Assembly (NCBI RefSeq): GCF_016862095.1
Contig: NZ_BOMH01000016.1
Location: forward strand, 124,001 to 188,000
Origin: Actinoplanes cyaneus
GTDB lineage: Bacteria; Actinomycetota; Actinomycetes; Mycobacteriales; Micromonosporaceae
Direction of reading: 5' to 3'
DNA length: 64,000 nucleotides
In this document: positions 48,889-58,091 of the stretch, piece after piece
Layout: each line of letters starts with the position of its first letter
How positions within the stretch are numbered: position 1 is the stretch's first letter
Notes under the pieces: generated by a model
The model's input: only the letters and a program-made list of their open reading frames with translations
What the model was told of the DNA's origin: nothing
The model's database searches: none
Made by a program: the position numbers and the translations under genes

Positions 48889-50368
48889 CGAGCTCGCCGC
48901 CCGGCTCGGTCGCTGGTCAGCCGGTCGCGGGCCGCTCTACCTGCTGCTCGCCGGTCGCCTCCGGGCCCTGATCGACGACGGTGAGCTGCCACCCGGCACC
49001 GCGCTGCCGACAGACCGTGCGCTCGCCGCCGGGCTGGCCGCGGGGCGGACGACCGTGGTCGCCGCCTACGACCTGCTGCGCCAGGAAGGGCGGCTGGTCC
49101 GGCGGCAGGGGAGCGGGACGTGGGTGGCGGGCGCGCCGGCCGGGCCGCCCTCGGTGAGCACCGCCGAGCCGACGGTCAACCCGGTCTTCCTGAACCTGCT
49201 CGACCCGCCGGACCATGTGGCGCAGTTCGCCTGCGCGGGGCCGACCGGGGCGCCGCCCGCGGTGATCGCGGCCTACCGGACGGCGCTGGGTTCGCTGGGC
49301 GGGCCCGACCTGGGATATCACCCGGCCGGGCATCCGCTGCTGCGGGCCGCGCTGGCAGCCCGCTACTCCGCGCTGGGTGTGCCCACGACGGCGTCGCAGA
49401 TCCTGGTCACCACGGGCGGGCAGCAGGGACTCGCCCTGCTGGCGCGGGCGTTGATCGCGCCCGGCGCCGAGGTGCTCGTGCAGGCGCCGACCTACCCCGG
49501 GGCGCTGGAGATCTTCCGCGAATCGGCTGCGGCTCTGCTGCCGATCAGAATCGGGACCCGCGCGTACGGCGATGGCCTCGCCCGCCGCCCGGCCCTCGCC
49601 TACCTGATCGCGCTGTGCCACAACCCGACCGGCCGGACGATGCCGCCCGCCGAGCGGCAGGAGGTCGTCGACGCGGCGCTGCGAGCAGAGGTTCCGCTGG
49701 TCGTCGACGACGTGCTGGCCGACCTGAGTTTCCCCGCGCCCGCCGCGCCTGCCATGTCCGCCGTGCCTGCCGCGTCCGCCGTGCCTGCCGTGCCCGCCGC
49801 CGTGCCGATGGCCGCGCTGGCACCCGAGGCGGACGAGCTGATCACCGTGGGTTCGCTCAGCAAACTGGTCTGGGGTGGCCTGCGGATCGGATGGGTGCGG
49901 GCGCAACCGGCGCTGATCAGTCGGCTCGCGCGGCTCAAAGCGGTGATCGACCTGGGCAGCGGCGTCCTCGACCAGCTCGCCGCCGTGGAGTTGATCGACC
50001 GCCTCGACGAGCTGATCGGCGAACGGTCCCGGCTGCTCGCCGCCCGGCACGATCATCTCTGTGCTGAGCTGCGGGAACACCTGCCGGAGTGGCGGTTCGA
50101 GCGGGCTGACGGCGGGCAGACGCTGTGGGTTCGGCTGCCGCACGGGGACGCCGCCTCGTATGCGCAGGCGGCGCTGCGCCACGGGGTCGCGGTGCTGGCC
50201 GGGGGATCACTCGACCCGTCCGGCGCGAGCCTCGACCACCTGCGCATCCCGTTCGTCGCGGAGCCCGAGGTGCTGAGCGCTGTCGTGCGGTCGATGGCCG
50301 GCGCGTGGCACGGATTCGCCGGCCGGGCGACGGGAAGTCTGCCGCCCCTGCCGGCGATCGCGGTCTGA
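48878..50368 (+). CDS. MocR-type GntR regulator with aminotransferase-like domain
   Basis: ATG 48878, 496 aa. The N-terminal GntR winged helix ('LYLLLAGRLRALIDDGELPP', 'LAAGLAAGRTTVVAAYDLLR', 'QGSGTWVAG') is fused to a fold-type I aminotransferase domain with the PLP lysine in 'VGSLSKLVWGGLRIGW'. Such proteins sense PLP or amines and control metabolic genes; here probably the divergent PLP enzyme. A low-complexity insertion of about 25 residues (Ala/Pro/Val/Met/Ser-rich, from tandem codons near 49735-49810) lies between the 'VVDDVLADLSF' strand and the PLP lysine, where relatives have a short loop. Confidence 0.93.
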   Translation: MSPIELAARLGRWSAGRGPLYLLLAGRLRALIDDGELPPGTALPTDRALAAGLAAGRTTVVAAYDLLRQEGRLVRRQGSGTWVAGAPAGPPSVSTAEPTVNPVFLNLLDPPDHVAQFACAGPTGAPPAVIAAYRTALGSLGGPDLGYHPAGHPLLRAALAARYSALGVPTTASQILVTTGGQQGLALLARALIAPGAEVLVQAPTYPGALEIFRESAAALLPIRIGTRAYGDGLARRPALAYLIALCHNPTGRTMPPAERQEVVDAALRAEVPLVVDDVLADLSFPAPAAPAMSAVPAASAVPAVPAAVPMAALAPEADELITVGSLSKLVWGGLRIGWVRAQPALISRLARLKAVIDLGSGVLDQLAAVELIDRLDELIGERSRLLAARHDHLCAELREHLPEWRFERADGGQTLWVRLPHGDAASYAQAALRHGVAVLAGGSLDPSGASLDHLRIPFVAEPEVLSAVVRSMAGAWHGFAGRATGSLPPLPAIAV

Positions 50369-50369
50369 G

Positions 50370-51518
50370 TCAGGACGCGGGGAGCTTCAGCGGCTCGGTG
50401 CGGTCGCCGCCCTCCGGCCCGCTGGATTCTTCCTTCTTGTCCGCGGGGTCATTCTTCGAGGTGGCCGGATCGGATGCGGACAGGACGGCGGTTGCCTCGT
50501 CGTTCTTGTCCTTCGCCGCCGGCTGAGCGGGGATCACCGTGGTCTTGTCGTCCGCGGCCGCTGCTTTTCCGGCCTCGGCGGCAATAGCTGAATTAGCGAT
50601 AATGCCGGACTTATTAGTTTTCGGTGCTTCGGAAGTCGCGGGAACGGCGCCCCGGGCCGCCGCCGCGCCCGCAGGCTGCGCTCCGGCCGGTGTCGTAACG
50701 GGGGGCTGCGCGGCGGGCTTCACGATGCCCTGCTCCGGGATCGGCTTCGGGGTCGCCTCCGCGGCCGGCTTCGTGACGGCGAAGACCGTGGTGGTGTCGT
50801 CGCCGGCTGCGGTGACCTTCGGCCCGGCCGGGGTCGCGGGCGTCGCCGGGGTCGCGGGCGTCGCCGAGGTCGCCGCGGGGAAGGCCACCGTGGCATCCGC
50901 CGCCGGGGCGAGGGCCACCGTCCGGTCCGCCGCGGCCGTACGGGACATGGCCGAAGCCTGGGACGCGGCGGCCGCAGGCGTAGGCAGGACCTGGGTCCTG
51001 TCGGCCTGCTGCGCGGTGCGGAACACGGTCGTCTCCACGGCCGCGACGTTCGCGCCGGCGGCCACCTTGGCCGAGCCGCGGAACCGCCCGATCTCACCGA
51101 TGATCGGCAGCACCGGCGGCTCGTAGCGCGCCCACCGGCGGGCGCTCAGCGCGGTGCAGAGCAGGGGCACGGCGAGCAGCGCGGCCAGTCCGTATCCCGG
51201 GCGGCTGAGGTCGAAGCCGTCCTTGACAACTTCGGGCGACCACACTCCGGCGTACGACTCCGGGTTGCTCCACGCCCAGTACGTCACCCCGAGGAACGTG
51301 GCCCCGGCGAGCGTCGGGCCGAGTGGCGAGATCGGCGAGAACGCCATGATCGCGAACAGGATGCCGGAGAAGATCAGCAGGAGCAGGCCGCTCAGCGACT
51401 CGGCGGTGAAGAAGTCCCGCCCGCGGCTGGTGAGGTCGTGCGTGAAGCCGACGCCGGCGAGGACCCAGACGGCGGGAGCGAGCACGAGGGCGTAGAGGAT
51501 CGACCGGAGGTGGCGCAT
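50370..51518 (-). CDS. Membrane protein with Thr/Val-rich cytoplasmic tail
   Basis: ATG 51518 ('MRHLRSILYALVLAPAVWVL') gives 382 aa; an upstream extension is not credible. The first ~165 residues have about four transmembrane segments. The long hydrophilic tail carries repeated T-x-V or T-V motifs in differing settings: 'VETTVFRTAQ', 'DRTQVLPTP', 'ADRTVALAP', 'TTTVFAVTK', 'DKTTVIPAQ' and 'DEATAVLSAS'. That is reminiscent of FHA-binding or Ser/Thr-kinase target sequences, but phosphorylation is speculative. It may act in envelope or division control. Confidence 0.75.
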   Translation of the reverse strand: MRHLRSILYALVLAPAVWVLAGVGFTHDLTSRGRDFFTAESLSGLLLLIFSGILFAIMAFSPISPLGPTLAGATFLGVTYWAWSNPESYAGVWSPEVVKDGFDLSRPGYGLAALLAVPLLCTALSARRWARYEPPVLPIIGEIGRFRGSAKVAAGANVAAVETTVFRTAQQADRTQVLPTPAAAASQASAMSRTAAADRTVALAPAADATVAFPAATSATPATPATPATPAGPKVTAAGDDTTTVFAVTKPAAEATPKPIPEQGIVKPAAQPPVTTPAGAQPAGAAAARGAVPATSEAPKTNKSGIIANSAIAAEAGKAAAADDKTTVIPAQPAAKDKNDEATAVLSASDPATSKNDPADKKEESSGPEGGDRTEPLKLPAS

Positions 51519-51546
51519 GATCCGGCAGGCTACCTCGCTCCGCCAA

Positions 51547-51626
51547 GAGCTTCCCGAGAGCCCGCCGGGAGCTGTCCGAGAGCCCGCCGAGAGCTGCCCC
51601 GGGAGCCCGCCAGGAGCCCGCCGAGC
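51547..51626. repeat. 22-bp tandem repeat in an intergenic region
   Basis: Three 22-bp units (51547-51568, 51569-51590, 51591-51612) of GAGCT-x-x-C-C-x-G-x-GAGCCCGCC type and a partial fourth sit between the divergent membrane and thioesterase genes. Both promoters must pass through or near this region. Confidence 0.7.
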
Positions 51627-51644
51627 GCGCCGTAAGGTGCGGAT

Positions 51645-52148
51645 ATGGATGAAGAGCTCCCGGGGCGACCCACCGCACACGGCCGCGTCACGCTCAGCAA
51701 GATCATGACCGCGGTGGACGTGAACCTCTACGGCACGGTGCACGGCGGCGTGCTGATGAAGTTCCTCGACGACGTGGCGGGCGCCGCCGCCGCGCGGCAC
51801 AGCGGGGGCACCGCGGTCACCGCCGCGATCGACGAGATCCTGTTCCTGGAGCCCGTCCGGGTGGGCGATCTCGTGCACGCGTACGCGCAGGTGAACTGGA
51901 CCGGCACCAGCTCGATGGAGGTCGGCGTGAAGCTGGTCGCCGAGCGCTGGGACGCGGTCGGGCCGGCCATCCGGGTCGGGACCGCGTATCTGGTCTTCGT
52001 CGCCGTCGATGTGGCCGGCTCACCCCGTCCGGTTCCGCCTGTGGTGCCTTCCGACGTAGACGACCACCGTCGATTCAAGGAAGCATTGATCCGCCGTGAC
52101 CATCGGCTGGCTCGCCGCGCCGCCATTCAGAAGGCGCGGGCTGAGTGA
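51645..52148 (+). CDS. Acyl-CoA thioesterase (hotdog fold)
   Basis: The 167-aa hotdog protein has the YciA/ACOT-type pattern 'TAVDVNLYGTVHGGVLMKFL' (catalytic Asn/Asp region) and 'DDVAGAAAARHSGGTAVTAA', followed by 'FLEPVRVGDLVHAYAQVNWT'. It hydrolyses acyl-CoA thioesters. It is 16 bp ahead of the acetoacetate-CoA ligase gene, so the two may share a transcript and adjust CoA pools. Confidence 0.93.
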   Translation: MDEELPGRPTAHGRVTLSKIMTAVDVNLYGTVHGGVLMKFLDDVAGAAAARHSGGTAVTAAIDEILFLEPVRVGDLVHAYAQVNWTGTSSMEVGVKLVAERWDAVGPAIRVGTAYLVFVAVDVAGSPRPVPPVVPSDVDDHRRFKEALIRRDHRLARRAAIQKARAE

Positions 52149-52164
52149 ACGTTAAGGTGGGTGC

Positions 52165-54111
52165 ATGACGACGGGCGCAGTCCTCTGGGAGCCGCCGGCA
52201 GATGTCCGGCAGACCTCGCGGATCGGCGATTATCTGGCCTGGCTGGAGCGCGAGCGGGGGCTGGCCTTCGCGGATTACGCGGCGCTGTGGGAGTGGTCGG
52301 TCACCGATCTGTCCGGGTTCTGGGGATCGATCTGGGACTACTTCGACGTCGTGGCCCACGATCCGCCCAGCGCCGTGCTGGCGGGCGCCGCGATGCCCGG
52401 GGCGACGTGGTTCCCCGGCGCGACGCTGAACTACGCCGAGAACGTGCTGCGCATGCCCGGCATCGGTGCGGACGAGCCGGTCGTCATGGCGTACTCGCAG
52501 AGTCGCGACCCGGTCGTCTGGACCGCACGGCAGTTACGCGAGCAGGTGCGCCGGGTGCGTGCCGGGCTGAGGGCCCGCGGCGTCGGCAAGGGGGACAGGG
52601 TCGCCGCCTACGCGCCGAACATCCCCGAGACGTACGTGTTGATGCTGGCCACGGCGAGCCTCGGCGCGATCTTCTCGTCGTGTGCGCCGGAGTTCGGCTC
52701 GCGCAGCGTGATCGACCGGTGGAGTCAGATCGAGCCGACGGTCCTGGTGGCGGTCGACGGCTACAGATATGGCGACAAGTCAGTCGATCGCCGGGCCGAG
52801 GTGGAGGCCATCACCGCGGCGCTCCCGTCCCTCGACCACGTCATCACGATCGGATACCTCAACGGCGGCGGCGACTGGGCGGAGTTGACCGGCGACGACG
52901 AGCTCGCCTTCGAGCCGGTCCCGTTCGACCACCCGCTCTACGTGCTCTACAGCTCCGGCACCACCGGCCTGCCCAAGCCGATCGTTCACGGACACGGCGG
53001 CATTCTGCTGGAGCATCTGAAGATCCTCGCGCTGCATCACGACCTGGGCCCGTCCGACCGCTTCTTCTGGTTCACCACCACCGGTTGGATGATGTGGAAC
53101 TACCTGGTCAGTGGCCCGGCCGTCGGTTCCGCGATCGTCCTCTTCGACGGCAACCCGGGCTGGCCCTCGCTGAGCGCGCTCTGGGATCTGGTCGACGAGG
53201 CCGGGATCACGTACTTCGGCACGTCAGCTCCCTTCCTGATGGCCTGCCGCAAGGCCGGGCTGACCCCGCGCAAACGGCTCAAGGGCCTCGGTTCGACGGG
53301 CGCGCCGCTGCCTCCCGAGGGCTTCGCCTGGGTGTACGAATCGGTCGGCCGTGACCTGCAACTGCTCTCGCTCTCCGGCGGCACCGACGTCTGCACCGGC
53401 TTCGTCGGTGGCTCCCCGCTGCTCCCGGTCCGCGCCGGGGTGATCTCCGGCCGGAGTCTGGGCGCGCGCGTCGAGGCCTACGACCCGGAGGGCAAGCCGG
53501 TCGTCGGGGAGCTGGGCGAGCTGGTGATCACGGCGCCGATGCCGAGCATGCCGGTCGGGTTCTGGAACGACGCCGACGGTTCGCGCTACCGGGAGGCGTA
53601 CTTCGACGTCTTCCCCGGGGTCTGGCGGCACGGCGACTGGATCACCATCGCCGCGGACGGCAGCTGCGTGATCACCGGTCGCTCCGACGCCACGCTGAAC
53701 CGGGGCGGCGTGCGGCTGGGCACGTCGGAGTTCTACTCGGTCGTCGAGAGCCTGCCCGAGGTCGCCGACTGCCTGGTGGTGCACCTGGAGCGGGCCGACG
53801 ACCCGAACGGCGAGCTGCTGCTCTTCGTCGTTCCCGCGGAGGGCGCCGAGGTCGACGACGCGCTGCGCGCCAAGATCGCCCGGGAGCTGCGCGGCGCCCT
53901 CTCCCCGAGGCACGTCCCGGACGCGATCCATGGGGTACGGGCGGTGCCGCGCACGCTGTCGGCGAAGAAGCTCGAGGTGCCGGTCAAGCGGATCCTCACC
54001 GGCACCCCGGTCGAGTCCGCCGCGGCGAAGGGCGCGCTGGCGAACCCGGAGTCACTCAACGCCTTCGCCGAGCTGGCGAGGACGCGGCTCACCCGGCCAG
54101 GACGAGACTGA
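52165..54111 (+). CDS. Acetoacetate-CoA ligase
   Basis: The 648-aa protein of the ANL adenylating family has the P-loop 'YVLYSSGTTGLPKPIVHGHG' and 'WFTTTGWMMWNYLVSGPAVG', the A8-like 'HGDWITIAADGSCVITGRSD' region and the C-terminal lysine in 'VPRTLSAKKLEVPVKRI'. The N-terminal 'ADVRQTSRIGDYLAWLERER' and overall length match acetoacetate-CoA synthetases, which activate ketone bodies to acetoacetyl-CoA. Its end overlaps the convergent TIGR03089 gene by 23 bp. Confidence 0.94.
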   Translation: MTTGAVLWEPPADVRQTSRIGDYLAWLERERGLAFADYAALWEWSVTDLSGFWGSIWDYFDVVAHDPPSAVLAGAAMPGATWFPGATLNYAENVLRMPGIGADEPVVMAYSQSRDPVVWTARQLREQVRRVRAGLRARGVGKGDRVAAYAPNIPETYVLMLATASLGAIFSSCAPEFGSRSVIDRWSQIEPTVLVAVDGYRYGDKSVDRRAEVEAITAALPSLDHVITIGYLNGGGDWAELTGDDELAFEPVPFDHPLYVLYSSGTTGLPKPIVHGHGGILLEHLKILALHHDLGPSDRFFWFTTTGWMMWNYLVSGPAVGSAIVLFDGNPGWPSLSALWDLVDEAGITYFGTSAPFLMACRKAGLTPRKRLKGLGSTGAPLPPEGFAWVYESVGRDLQLLSLSGGTDVCTGFVGGSPLLPVRAGVISGRSLGARVEAYDPEGKPVVGELGELVITAPMPSMPVGFWNDADGSRYREAYFDVFPGVWRHGDWITIAADGSCVITGRSDATLNRGGVRLGTSEFYSVVESLPEVADCLVVHLERADDPNGELLLFVVPAEGAEVDDALRAKIARELRGALSPRHVPDAIHGVRAVPRTLSAKKLEVPVKRILTGTPVESAAAKGALANPESLNAFAELARTRLTRPGRD

Positions 54112-54826
54112 CCTTCTCGGCGTTCGCCCGGGCGTCCAGCTTGGTCTCGTCCAGGTTCGCGCAGAGCACCGCGGAAGCGCCCGCCACCAGCGGCGCGAGC
54201 AGCCAGTCCACCGGGTCCGGGTGGATCGTGACGTCGATCAGCACCCGGTCGCCGGCGCCGAAGCCGAGCTGGCTCGCCCGGTCCTCCGCGGCGGCCAGCG
54301 CGTCGGCGTGGCTGAGCTCGATCGGCCCGGCGAACGCCCGGTCGGCCGGCGCGACCGGCTGACCCCGGAAGTGGTCGCCGTGGTTGCGCACCTCGGTCAC
54401 GAAGTCTGCGTAACCCGCCGGGACCTCGCGCAGCGGCATGGCCAGCGGGAGCAGGCCGGTCGCGTACCGGTCGGTGGTGGCCCAGGTGGCCGCCCGCTCG
54501 ACCCGTTCCGGGGTGGTGAACAGCGCCTCGACGGGCTGCGGGTCACCGCCCAGATCGGCCAGATCGGCGGCCAGGCCGGCGGCCGACACGCCGAGCAGGA
54601 TCGCGGCGGTCTGCCAGTGCGGCGGCAGCAGCAGCGCGACGGCGTCGCCGTGCCCCAGCCCGACGCCGTCGACGAGCAGGTTCGCCGTCTTGGACACCCA
54701 GTTGTCAAGGGTCGCGCCGGAGAGCTCGGCACGATCGCCGGTGGCGTCGTCATACCAGGTGAGCAGAGGTGCGGCCGGGTCGCGTCCGACCGCTGCCGCG
54801 AAGACCTGCGGAATGGTGATAGTCAT
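54089..54826 (-). CDS. TIGR03089 family protein (ANL-like N-terminal fragment fold)
   Basis: The 245-aa protein has the characteristic start 'MTITIPQVFAAAVGRDPAAP', then 'LLTWYDDATGDRAELSGATL' and 'GDAVALLLPPHWQTAAILLG', which matches an actinobacterial family that resembles the first domain of ANL enzymes but lacks the ATP loop and C-terminal domain. It is widespread beside envelope-sugar genes; function unknown. About 200 bp separate it from the divergent glycosyltransferase gene. Confidence 0.88.
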   Translation of the reverse strand: MTITIPQVFAAAVGRDPAAPLLTWYDDATGDRAELSGATLDNWVSKTANLLVDGVGLGHGDAVALLLPPHWQTAAILLGVSAAGLAADLADLGGDPQPVEALFTTPERVERAATWATTDRYATGLLPLAMPLREVPAGYADFVTEVRNHGDHFRGQPVAPADRAFAGPIELSHADALAAAEDRASQLGFGAGDRVLIDVTIHPDPVDWLLAPLVAGASAVLCANLDETKLDARANAEKVSLVLAG

Positions 54827-55029
54827 TGACTCTCAGCCTAGGGGGTTACTCTCCGTGTTCGGTCGGGTGCGTCAGAACGGCATCGATTACGGCAACGTGC
54901 GGCAACCACCGGCGTCGCGGACACTTCCCCGAAGCGTTCCGGGCGTACGCTCGGGGTGGACGCCGGGTATCCACGGCGCCCGTGTTCCATCGCTGCATCG
55001 GTACGTCAGAGACGCCAAGGAGATGCCTC

Positions 55030-56175
55030 GTGACCCCCGGTCGCCCCCCGCGAGTGCTGGTCGACGCCACTAGTGTCCCCGCGGACAGAGGTGGTGTCGG
55101 CAGATATGTCGACGGATTGCTCGGCGCCCTCGGGCAGCTGGGCACGGATCGAGTGGACCTGGCCGTCGTCGCCCAGCGTTCGGATGCGGAGCGTTACCGC
55201 CGGATGCTTCCCGACGCCGAGGTGCTGCCCGGCCCGGCGGCTGTCGCGCACCGCCCGGCCCGGCTGGCCTGGGAGCAGACCGGCCTGCCGCTGCTCGTCC
55301 AGCAGGTCGGGGCGCAGGTGCTGCACTCGCCGTTCTACACCTGCCCGCTGCGGTCGAGCGTCCCGGTCACGGTGACCGTGCACGACGCGACGTTCTTCAC
55401 CGAGCCGGAGCATTACGACAACACCAAGCGGACGTTCTTCCGCAGCGCGATCAAGACGTCACTGCGCCGCGCGGCCCGGGTGATCGTGCCCAGCAAGGCC
55501 ACCCGCGACGAGCTGATCCGCCTCCTCGACGCCGACCCCACCAAGATCGACGTGGCGTACCACGGCGTCGACCAGGCGGCCTTCCACATGCCGACCGAGG
55601 AGGAGAAGGCCCGCGTCCGCGCCCGCCTCGGCCTCGGCGACTCGGGTTACGTGGCGTTCCTCGGCGCCAAGGAGCCGCGGAAGAACGTGCCGAACCTGAT
55701 TCGCGGCTGGGCTCGCGCGGTGGCCGACTGGCCGCACCCGCCGGCCCTGGTGATCGCCGGTGGGCAGGGGCACGACGACGACATCGACCGGGCGGTCTCC
55801 GAGGTGCCGTCGCACCTGCGGCTGCTGCGCCCGGGCTATCTGCGCTACGCCGACCTGCCCGGCTTCCTCGGCGGCTCGCTCGTCGCCTGCTACCCGTCCT
55901 TCGGCGAGGGCTTCGGCCTGCCGATCCTGGAGGCGATGGCGTGCGGCACCCCGGTGCTCACCACGCCCCGGCTCTCGCTGCCCGAGGTGGGCGGGGATGC
56001 GGTGGCGTACACGACGGAGGCCCCCGAGCGGATCGCCGAGGACCTCGCCGACCTGCTGCACGACGAGCAGCGGCGGCAGACCCTGGCAAAGGCAGGCTTC
56101 GATCGGGCGAAGGAGTTCACCTGGGCATCCAGCGCGGAAGTCCATGTGGCCACGTGGAATCGGGTCGCCAACTGA
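55030..56175 (+). CDS. GT-B glycosyltransferase, family 4-like
   Basis: GTG 55030 has AAGGAG 9 nt upstream and gives 381 aa; longer frames add a non-coding-like leader. The N-terminal domain begins 'PRVLVDATSVPADRGGVGRY' and the C-terminal domain has 'YVAFLGAKEPRKNVPNLIRG' and the nucleotide-sugar motif E-x7-E in 'PSFGEGFGLPILEAMACGTP'. It transfers a sugar, plausibly mannose, since the gene for GDP-mannose synthesis follows 21 bp downstream. Confidence 0.92.
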   Translation: MTPGRPPRVLVDATSVPADRGGVGRYVDGLLGALGQLGTDRVDLAVVAQRSDAERYRRMLPDAEVLPGPAAVAHRPARLAWEQTGLPLLVQQVGAQVLHSPFYTCPLRSSVPVTVTVHDATFFTEPEHYDNTKRTFFRSAIKTSLRRAARVIVPSKATRDELIRLLDADPTKIDVAYHGVDQAAFHMPTEEEKARVRARLGLGDSGYVAFLGAKEPRKNVPNLIRGWARAVADWPHPPALVIAGGQGHDDDIDRAVSEVPSHLRLLRPGYLRYADLPGFLGGSLVACYPSFGEGFGLPILEAMACGTPVLTTPRLSLPEVGGDAVAYTTEAPERIAEDLADLLHDEQRRQTLAKAGFDRAKEFTWASSAEVHVATWNRVAN

Positions 56176-56196
56176 CCCTCTACTAAACTCCCGCCC

Positions 56197-57315
56197 ATGA
56201 GCGACGAACAGAGTGCGCTGTACGGAGTGGTTCTGGCAGGTGGCACCGGAACACGCCTGTGGCCACTGTCCCGCGCCGGTCATCCCAAGTTCCTGCACCC
56301 GCTGACCGGGACCGAAGCCTCCCTTCTGCAGGCCACGGTGGACCGGTTGGACACACTTACCACCCCCGATCGGGTCTTCGTGGTGACCGGCGTGGCGCAC
56401 GCCGCGGCGGTCTCCCGCCAGCTCACCTCGATGCCGGACGAGAACGTCCTGGTCGAGCCGTCGCCGCGGGACTCCTGTGCGGCGATCGCGCTGGCCGCGG
56501 CGGTGATCGCGCGCCGTGATCCGGAAGCGATCATGGGCTCGTTCGCCTCGGACCACCTGATCGCCGACAAGCCCGAGTTCGCGAACGTCATCCGCCGCGC
56601 CATGGTCGGCGCCAAAGAGGGTCTGCTGATGACCCTCGGCATCACGCCGACCCGCCCCGAGACCGGCTACGGGTACCTGCAGTGCGGCGGTGAGCTGCAC
56701 GAGGGACCGGTGCTGCAGGTCGAGGAGTTTAAGGAGAAGCCGTCGTACGACGTCGCCGAGTCGTACGTGAAATCCGGCAACTACCTGTGGAACGCGGGCA
56801 TGTTCGTCTGGCGCGTCGACGTGTTCCTCGCCGAGCTGGCCCGGCAGCAGCCGCAGCTGACCGCCGGCGTCAGCCGGATCGCCTCGGCGTGGGGCACCAC
56901 CGAGCAGGAGGAGGTGCTCGGCGAGGTCTGGCCGACCCTGCCCCGCATCTCGGTGGACTACGCGGTGATGGAGGGCGCGGCCGCCGTCGGCCGGGTCGCC
57001 ACCGTGCCGGGCGACTTCGGCTGGAACGACGTCGGCGACTTCCACACCCTCGGCGAGGTCCTCACCGCCGACCCGGCCGGCAACGTGGTCGTCGGCCACG
57101 AGACCGGGGTCGAGCGGCCCACCGTGCTGCTGCGCGACACGGAGAACCTGGTCGTCGTGCCCGGATCCGGCCGCCTGGTCGCCGCGATGGGCGTCCGCGA
57201 CCTGGTCATCGTGGACACCGCCGACGCGGTGCTGATCTGCCCGCGCGAGCGCGCGCAGGAGGTCAAGAGCCTGGTCGACCAGCTCAAGGCGCGGGGCCAG
57301 CTCGGCTACATCTGA
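56197..57315 (+). CDS. manC: Mannose-1-phosphate guanylyltransferase
   Basis: The 372-aa protein has the nucleotidyltransferase signature 'GVVLAGGTGTRLWPLSRAGH' followed by 'PKFLHPLTG', 'ETGYGYLQCGGELHEGPVLQ' and 'EKPSYDVAESYVKSGNYLWN' with 'DYAVMEGAAAVGRVATVPGD'. It makes GDP-mannose from GTP and mannose-1-phosphate for envelope glycans. It follows the glycosyltransferase in what looks like one transcript and ends at a hairpin terminator. Confidence 0.95.
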   Translation: MSDEQSALYGVVLAGGTGTRLWPLSRAGHPKFLHPLTGTEASLLQATVDRLDTLTTPDRVFVVTGVAHAAAVSRQLTSMPDENVLVEPSPRDSCAAIALAAAVIARRDPEAIMGSFASDHLIADKPEFANVIRRAMVGAKEGLLMTLGITPTRPETGYGYLQCGGELHEGPVLQVEEFKEKPSYDVAESYVKSGNYLWNAGMFVWRVDVFLAELARQQPQLTAGVSRIASAWGTTEQEEVLGEVWPTLPRISVDYAVMEGAAAVGRVATVPGDFGWNDVGDFHTLGEVLTADPAGNVVVGHETGVERPTVLLRDTENLVVVPGSGRLVAAMGVRDLVIVDTADAVLICPRERAQEVKSLVDQLKARGQLGYI

Positions 57316-57316
57316 T

Positions 57317-57350
57317 GGTTCAGGGCCGCCGCGGCGGCCCTGAACCCCTT
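57317..57350 (+). terminator. Intrinsic terminator after manC
   Basis: GGTTCAGGGCCGCC (57317-57330) and its exact complement (57333-57346) form a 14-bp stem with a 2-nt gap, followed by CCTTTT. Convergent genes on both sides can use it. Confidence 0.85.
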
Positions 57351-57351
57351 T

Positions 57352-57993
57352 TCACCAGGCGACGACGCCCTGGTTGCTCGGCTGCAGTGTGCCGATCTGC
57401 AGCGACTTCATCGTGATGTCACTGCGTTCCGGGTTAGGGAAGCCTTCCAGGACGGCCACCGGCCCGTCGGTGGACGCCTCCAGGTTGTACCGCAGGGTGT
57501 TTCCGACTCCGCAGGTCTCGTCGGCCTTGCCGCAGGTGGCCCATTTGATGCCGGCGAAGGCCGAGGTGCCGGGCTTGACGGTGAACGTCTCGGCCGGACC
57601 GGGCTCGTTCACCTTCCTCGTCGGCACCTTCACCACCTCGTCGGCAGCGTTGACCAGCGAGATCGCCACCCACCCGTCGAGGGTGCAGCTGCTCTTGCCG
57701 CCATTGGTCAAGGTGACCAGGCCCGTCAGGGTGGTCCTGGTGCCGTCGGGCTGCAGGGTGACCGTGGTCTTCAGGTCCGCGCTGCGGCAGGCGGCCACGC
57801 TCGGGGAACCGGACTTCGTGGTGGGCTTGGTCGTCGCAGTGGCCTTGGCCGGTGTCGCGGGCGCCGAGGTGACGGCATCGGCGGGAGCCGTGGTGGCCGG
57901 GGCTGCGGCCGGCGCTTCGCTGTCGTCGCAGCCGGCCGCCACGCCGAGCACGAGCAGAGCCGGGACGGCGATCATCAGGGTCCGGATACGCAT
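57352..57993 (-). CDS. DUF4232-type lipoprotein
   Basis: The 213-aa precursor begins 'MRIRTLMIAVPALLVLGVAA' and has a lipobox ending in cysteine 22 (V-A-A-G-C), followed by a disordered Ala/Thr/Pro linker and a C-terminal beta domain with cysteines ('VAACRSADLKTTVTLQPDG', 'SSCTLDGWVAISLVNAADEV', 'WATCGKADETCGVG') typical of DUF4232. It is anchored to the outer face of the membrane; function unknown. Its end is only a few bases from the manC terminator. Confidence 0.88.
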   Translation of the reverse strand: MRIRTLMIAVPALLVLGVAAGCDDSEAPAAAPATTAPADAVTSAPATPAKATATTKPTTKSGSPSVAACRSADLKTTVTLQPDGTRTTLTGLVTLTNGGKSSCTLDGWVAISLVNAADEVVKVPTRKVNEPGPAETFTVKPGTSAFAGIKWATCGKADETCGVGNTLRYNLEASTDGPVAVLEGFPNPERSDITMKSLQIGTLQPSNQGVVAW

Positions 57994-58091
57994 TTCCTGT
58001 CCTCCGGTCGTGGATCAACTGAGGACGAGCATGTCGGCTGGGCGGGCCGCCGGAGCGGACGATCCACCCCGACGGCACGAAGGCGGGAGAT

